NCBI GenBank assembly: GCA_903864555.1
Contig: CAIPGJ010000839.1
Coordinates: forward strand, 1 to 6,527
Direction of reading: 5' to 3'
DNA length: 6,527 nt
DNA from: an uncultured Pseudomonadota bacterium
GTDB lineage: Bacteria > Pseudomonadota > Gammaproteobacteria > Burkholderiales > SG8-39
Below, in pieces: positions 5,510-6,527 of the stretch (positions are counted from its first letter, which is position 1; each line of letters opens with the position of its first letter). The position numbers and the translations under genes are program-made. The notes under the pieces were generated by a model. It was not told the origin of the DNA. It ran no database searches and saw nothing but the letters and a program-made list of their open reading frames with translations.

Positions 5510-6527
5510 AGTCATTGTTTGCAGCCCTCCTGTCAGATCGGTGGCGGCCACAATCCGTGCGCCAACTGGCCGCGGGCGTGCAGGCCGCTCAGTCAAACGA
5601 AGACCACCAAACCGCCATTCGCCTGTGTCGCAAGCTGCTCTCCCGCAATGACGTGGACCAGCAGGCATGGGCCTGGCTGGCCTTCAGCCAGGCCATGATC
5701 AGTGACTATGCCGGATCCACGGTCAGTTTCCGGGAACTGGCCAGGCTGGCGCCGGGCTCGCGCATGGCGCATGCCAATCTGGCCAACCTGGCCTTGATCG
5801 AGATGCGACTGACCGAGGCGGTGTTTCACTACCAGACGGCGCTGGCCTGCACCCTCCAGGCGGGTGACGCCTTTCCCGATGCCGTGCTCGACACCAGTCT
5901 GGGATTTGCCTTGTTGAGGCAGGGCCAATCCGGGGAGGCGATCGGACATCTGCGCCGGGCGCTCGAGGCACAGCCCGCCAACCAGGAGGCGGCCACGCAT
6001 CTGCTCTATGCCCTGCAGCACGCACCAGGCCAGCAGCCCCAGGCCATCCATGCCGCAGCTCTGCAATACGCCCGCCTGCATGAACAGCCGCTGCTGCAGG
6101 GCAGGCACGCCCATGGCAACCTGCCCGATCCGCACCGCCGCCTGCGCGTCGGCTACGTCTCCGGTGACTTCGCACAACATGCGGTAGCCAATTTCATCGA
6201 ACCGGTGCTCGCCCACCATGACAGGCTGTCCTGCGAAATCTGGTGCTACTCCAACCGGCGCGATGAGGATGCCCAGACAGCGGCGTTGCGCAGCCTGGCA
6301 GGCAACTGGCGCACTATCGCGACACTCGACGACGAAACAGTGGCGCGGCAGATCGCGGCGGACGGCGTGGACATTCTCGTCGACCTCTCCGGCCACACTT
6401 TCGGCCAGCGTCTGGGCGTGTTCGCGCGCAAGCCCGCGCCGGTGCAGGTCACCTGGCTGGGCTACCCCACCACCACGGGACTGCAATCCATCGACTACCG
6501 CATCAGTGACGCCATCGCCGACCCCCC
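5503..6527 (+). CDS. Second TPR-repeat GT41 (OGT/SPINDLY-like) glycosyltransferase, 3' end outside window
   Basis: The first 341 codons are open to the window end. The protein begins MLKSLFAALLSDRW, a basic-hydrophobic helix like that of the upstream paralogue. Helical repeats cover about 20-195, with clear TPR signatures around 87-116 (AHANLANLALIEMRLTEAVF) and 126-159. The GT41 region starts near 213 with LRVGYVSGDFAQHAVANFIE; His226 aligns with the His498 position of human OGT. It continues with the typical bacterial SPINDLY segments PVLAHHD, IWCYSN, DILVDLSGHT (290-299), FARKPAPVQVTWLGYPTTTG (307-326) and the start of DYRISDAIADP. The UDP-binding half and the lysine motif are missing because the window ends. 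A TGA at 5491-5493 in the same frame fixes this ATG as the first possible ATG start. The two GT41 proteins agree in motifs but differ widely elsewhere, so the duplication is old or the pair was assembled separately. Confidence 0.9.
   Translation, partial: MLKSLFAALLSDRWRPQSVRQLAAGVQAAQSNEDHQTAIRLCRKLLSRNDVDQQAWAWLAFSQAMISDYAGSTVSFRELARLAPGSRMAHANLANLALIEMRLTEAVFHYQTALACTLQAGDAFPDAVLDTSLGFALLRQGQSGEAIGHLRRALEAQPANQEAATHLLYALQHAPGQQPQAIHAAALQYARLHEQPLLQGRHAHGNLPDPHRRLRVGYVSGDFAQHAVANFIEPVLAHHDRLSCEIWCYSNRRDEDAQTAALRSLAGNWRTIATLDDETVARQIAADGVDILVDLSGHTFGQRLGVFARKPAPVQVTWLGYPTTTGLQSIDYRISDAIADP

Noticed and set aside
4540..6460. Recent duplication or recombination repeat between the two GT41 genes
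   Set aside because: Shared stretches are limited to conserved motifs and differ at many third positions; no long identical DNA tract is visible.
5593..6486. Long antisense ORF (297 codons) opposite the second GT41 gene
   Set aside because: The plus strand carries conserved GT41 motifs across this stretch, so the antisense frame is a GC-driven shadow.

Overview
This window looks like a chromosomal piece of a GC-rich betaproteobacterium. Rhodocyclales or Nitrosomonadales would fit, but that placement is inferred from gene order and protein similarity recalled from memory, not from a search. The left half carries the conserved block iscS - iscR - cysE - trmJ on the minus strand, with suhB diverging from trmJ. 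It matches the suhB/trmJ/iscR/iscS order of E. coli, with a serine acetyltransferase gene (cysE) inserted between trmJ and iscR.

Layout. 1-124 (minus): 5' end of iscS, the cysteine desulfurase. 134-649 (minus): iscR, the [2Fe-2S] regulator of Fe-S cluster assembly. 650-778: the iscR promoter with two tandem IscR type 1 boxes, then a small stem-loop next to the cysE stop. 779-1516 (minus): cysE. 1517-1586: a good sigma70-like cysE promoter whose -35 lies inside a third, very well matched IscR box. 1587-2369 (minus): trmJ, a tRNA ribose methyltransferase. 2370-2476: divergent intergenic region. 2477-3268 (plus): suhB. 3277-5370 (plus): a TPR protein with a GT41 (OGT/SPINDLY-type) glycosyltransferase domain, starting 8 bases after suhB. 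5417-5509 (plus): a possible 30-codon leader ORF. 5503-6527 (plus): the first 341 codons of a second, divergent TPR-GT41 enzyme that runs off the window.

How it fits together. CysE makes O-acetylserine for cysteine synthesis, IscS takes sulfur from cysteine for Fe-S clusters, and IscR senses cluster supply. The IscR-like box at the cysE promoter suggests that cysteine precursor supply and cluster assembly share one feedback loop. The right half is probably accessory: two non-identical O-linked sugar transferases in tandem, which would glycosylate serine or threonine of unknown target proteins. The most unusual points are the IscR box at cysE, the GT41 pair behind suhB, and a short ORF with a strong ribosome binding site whose stop overlaps the start of the second transferase (ATGCTGA). 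The rest of the window is ordinary core genome. No RNA gene, mobile element or CRISPR array was seen.
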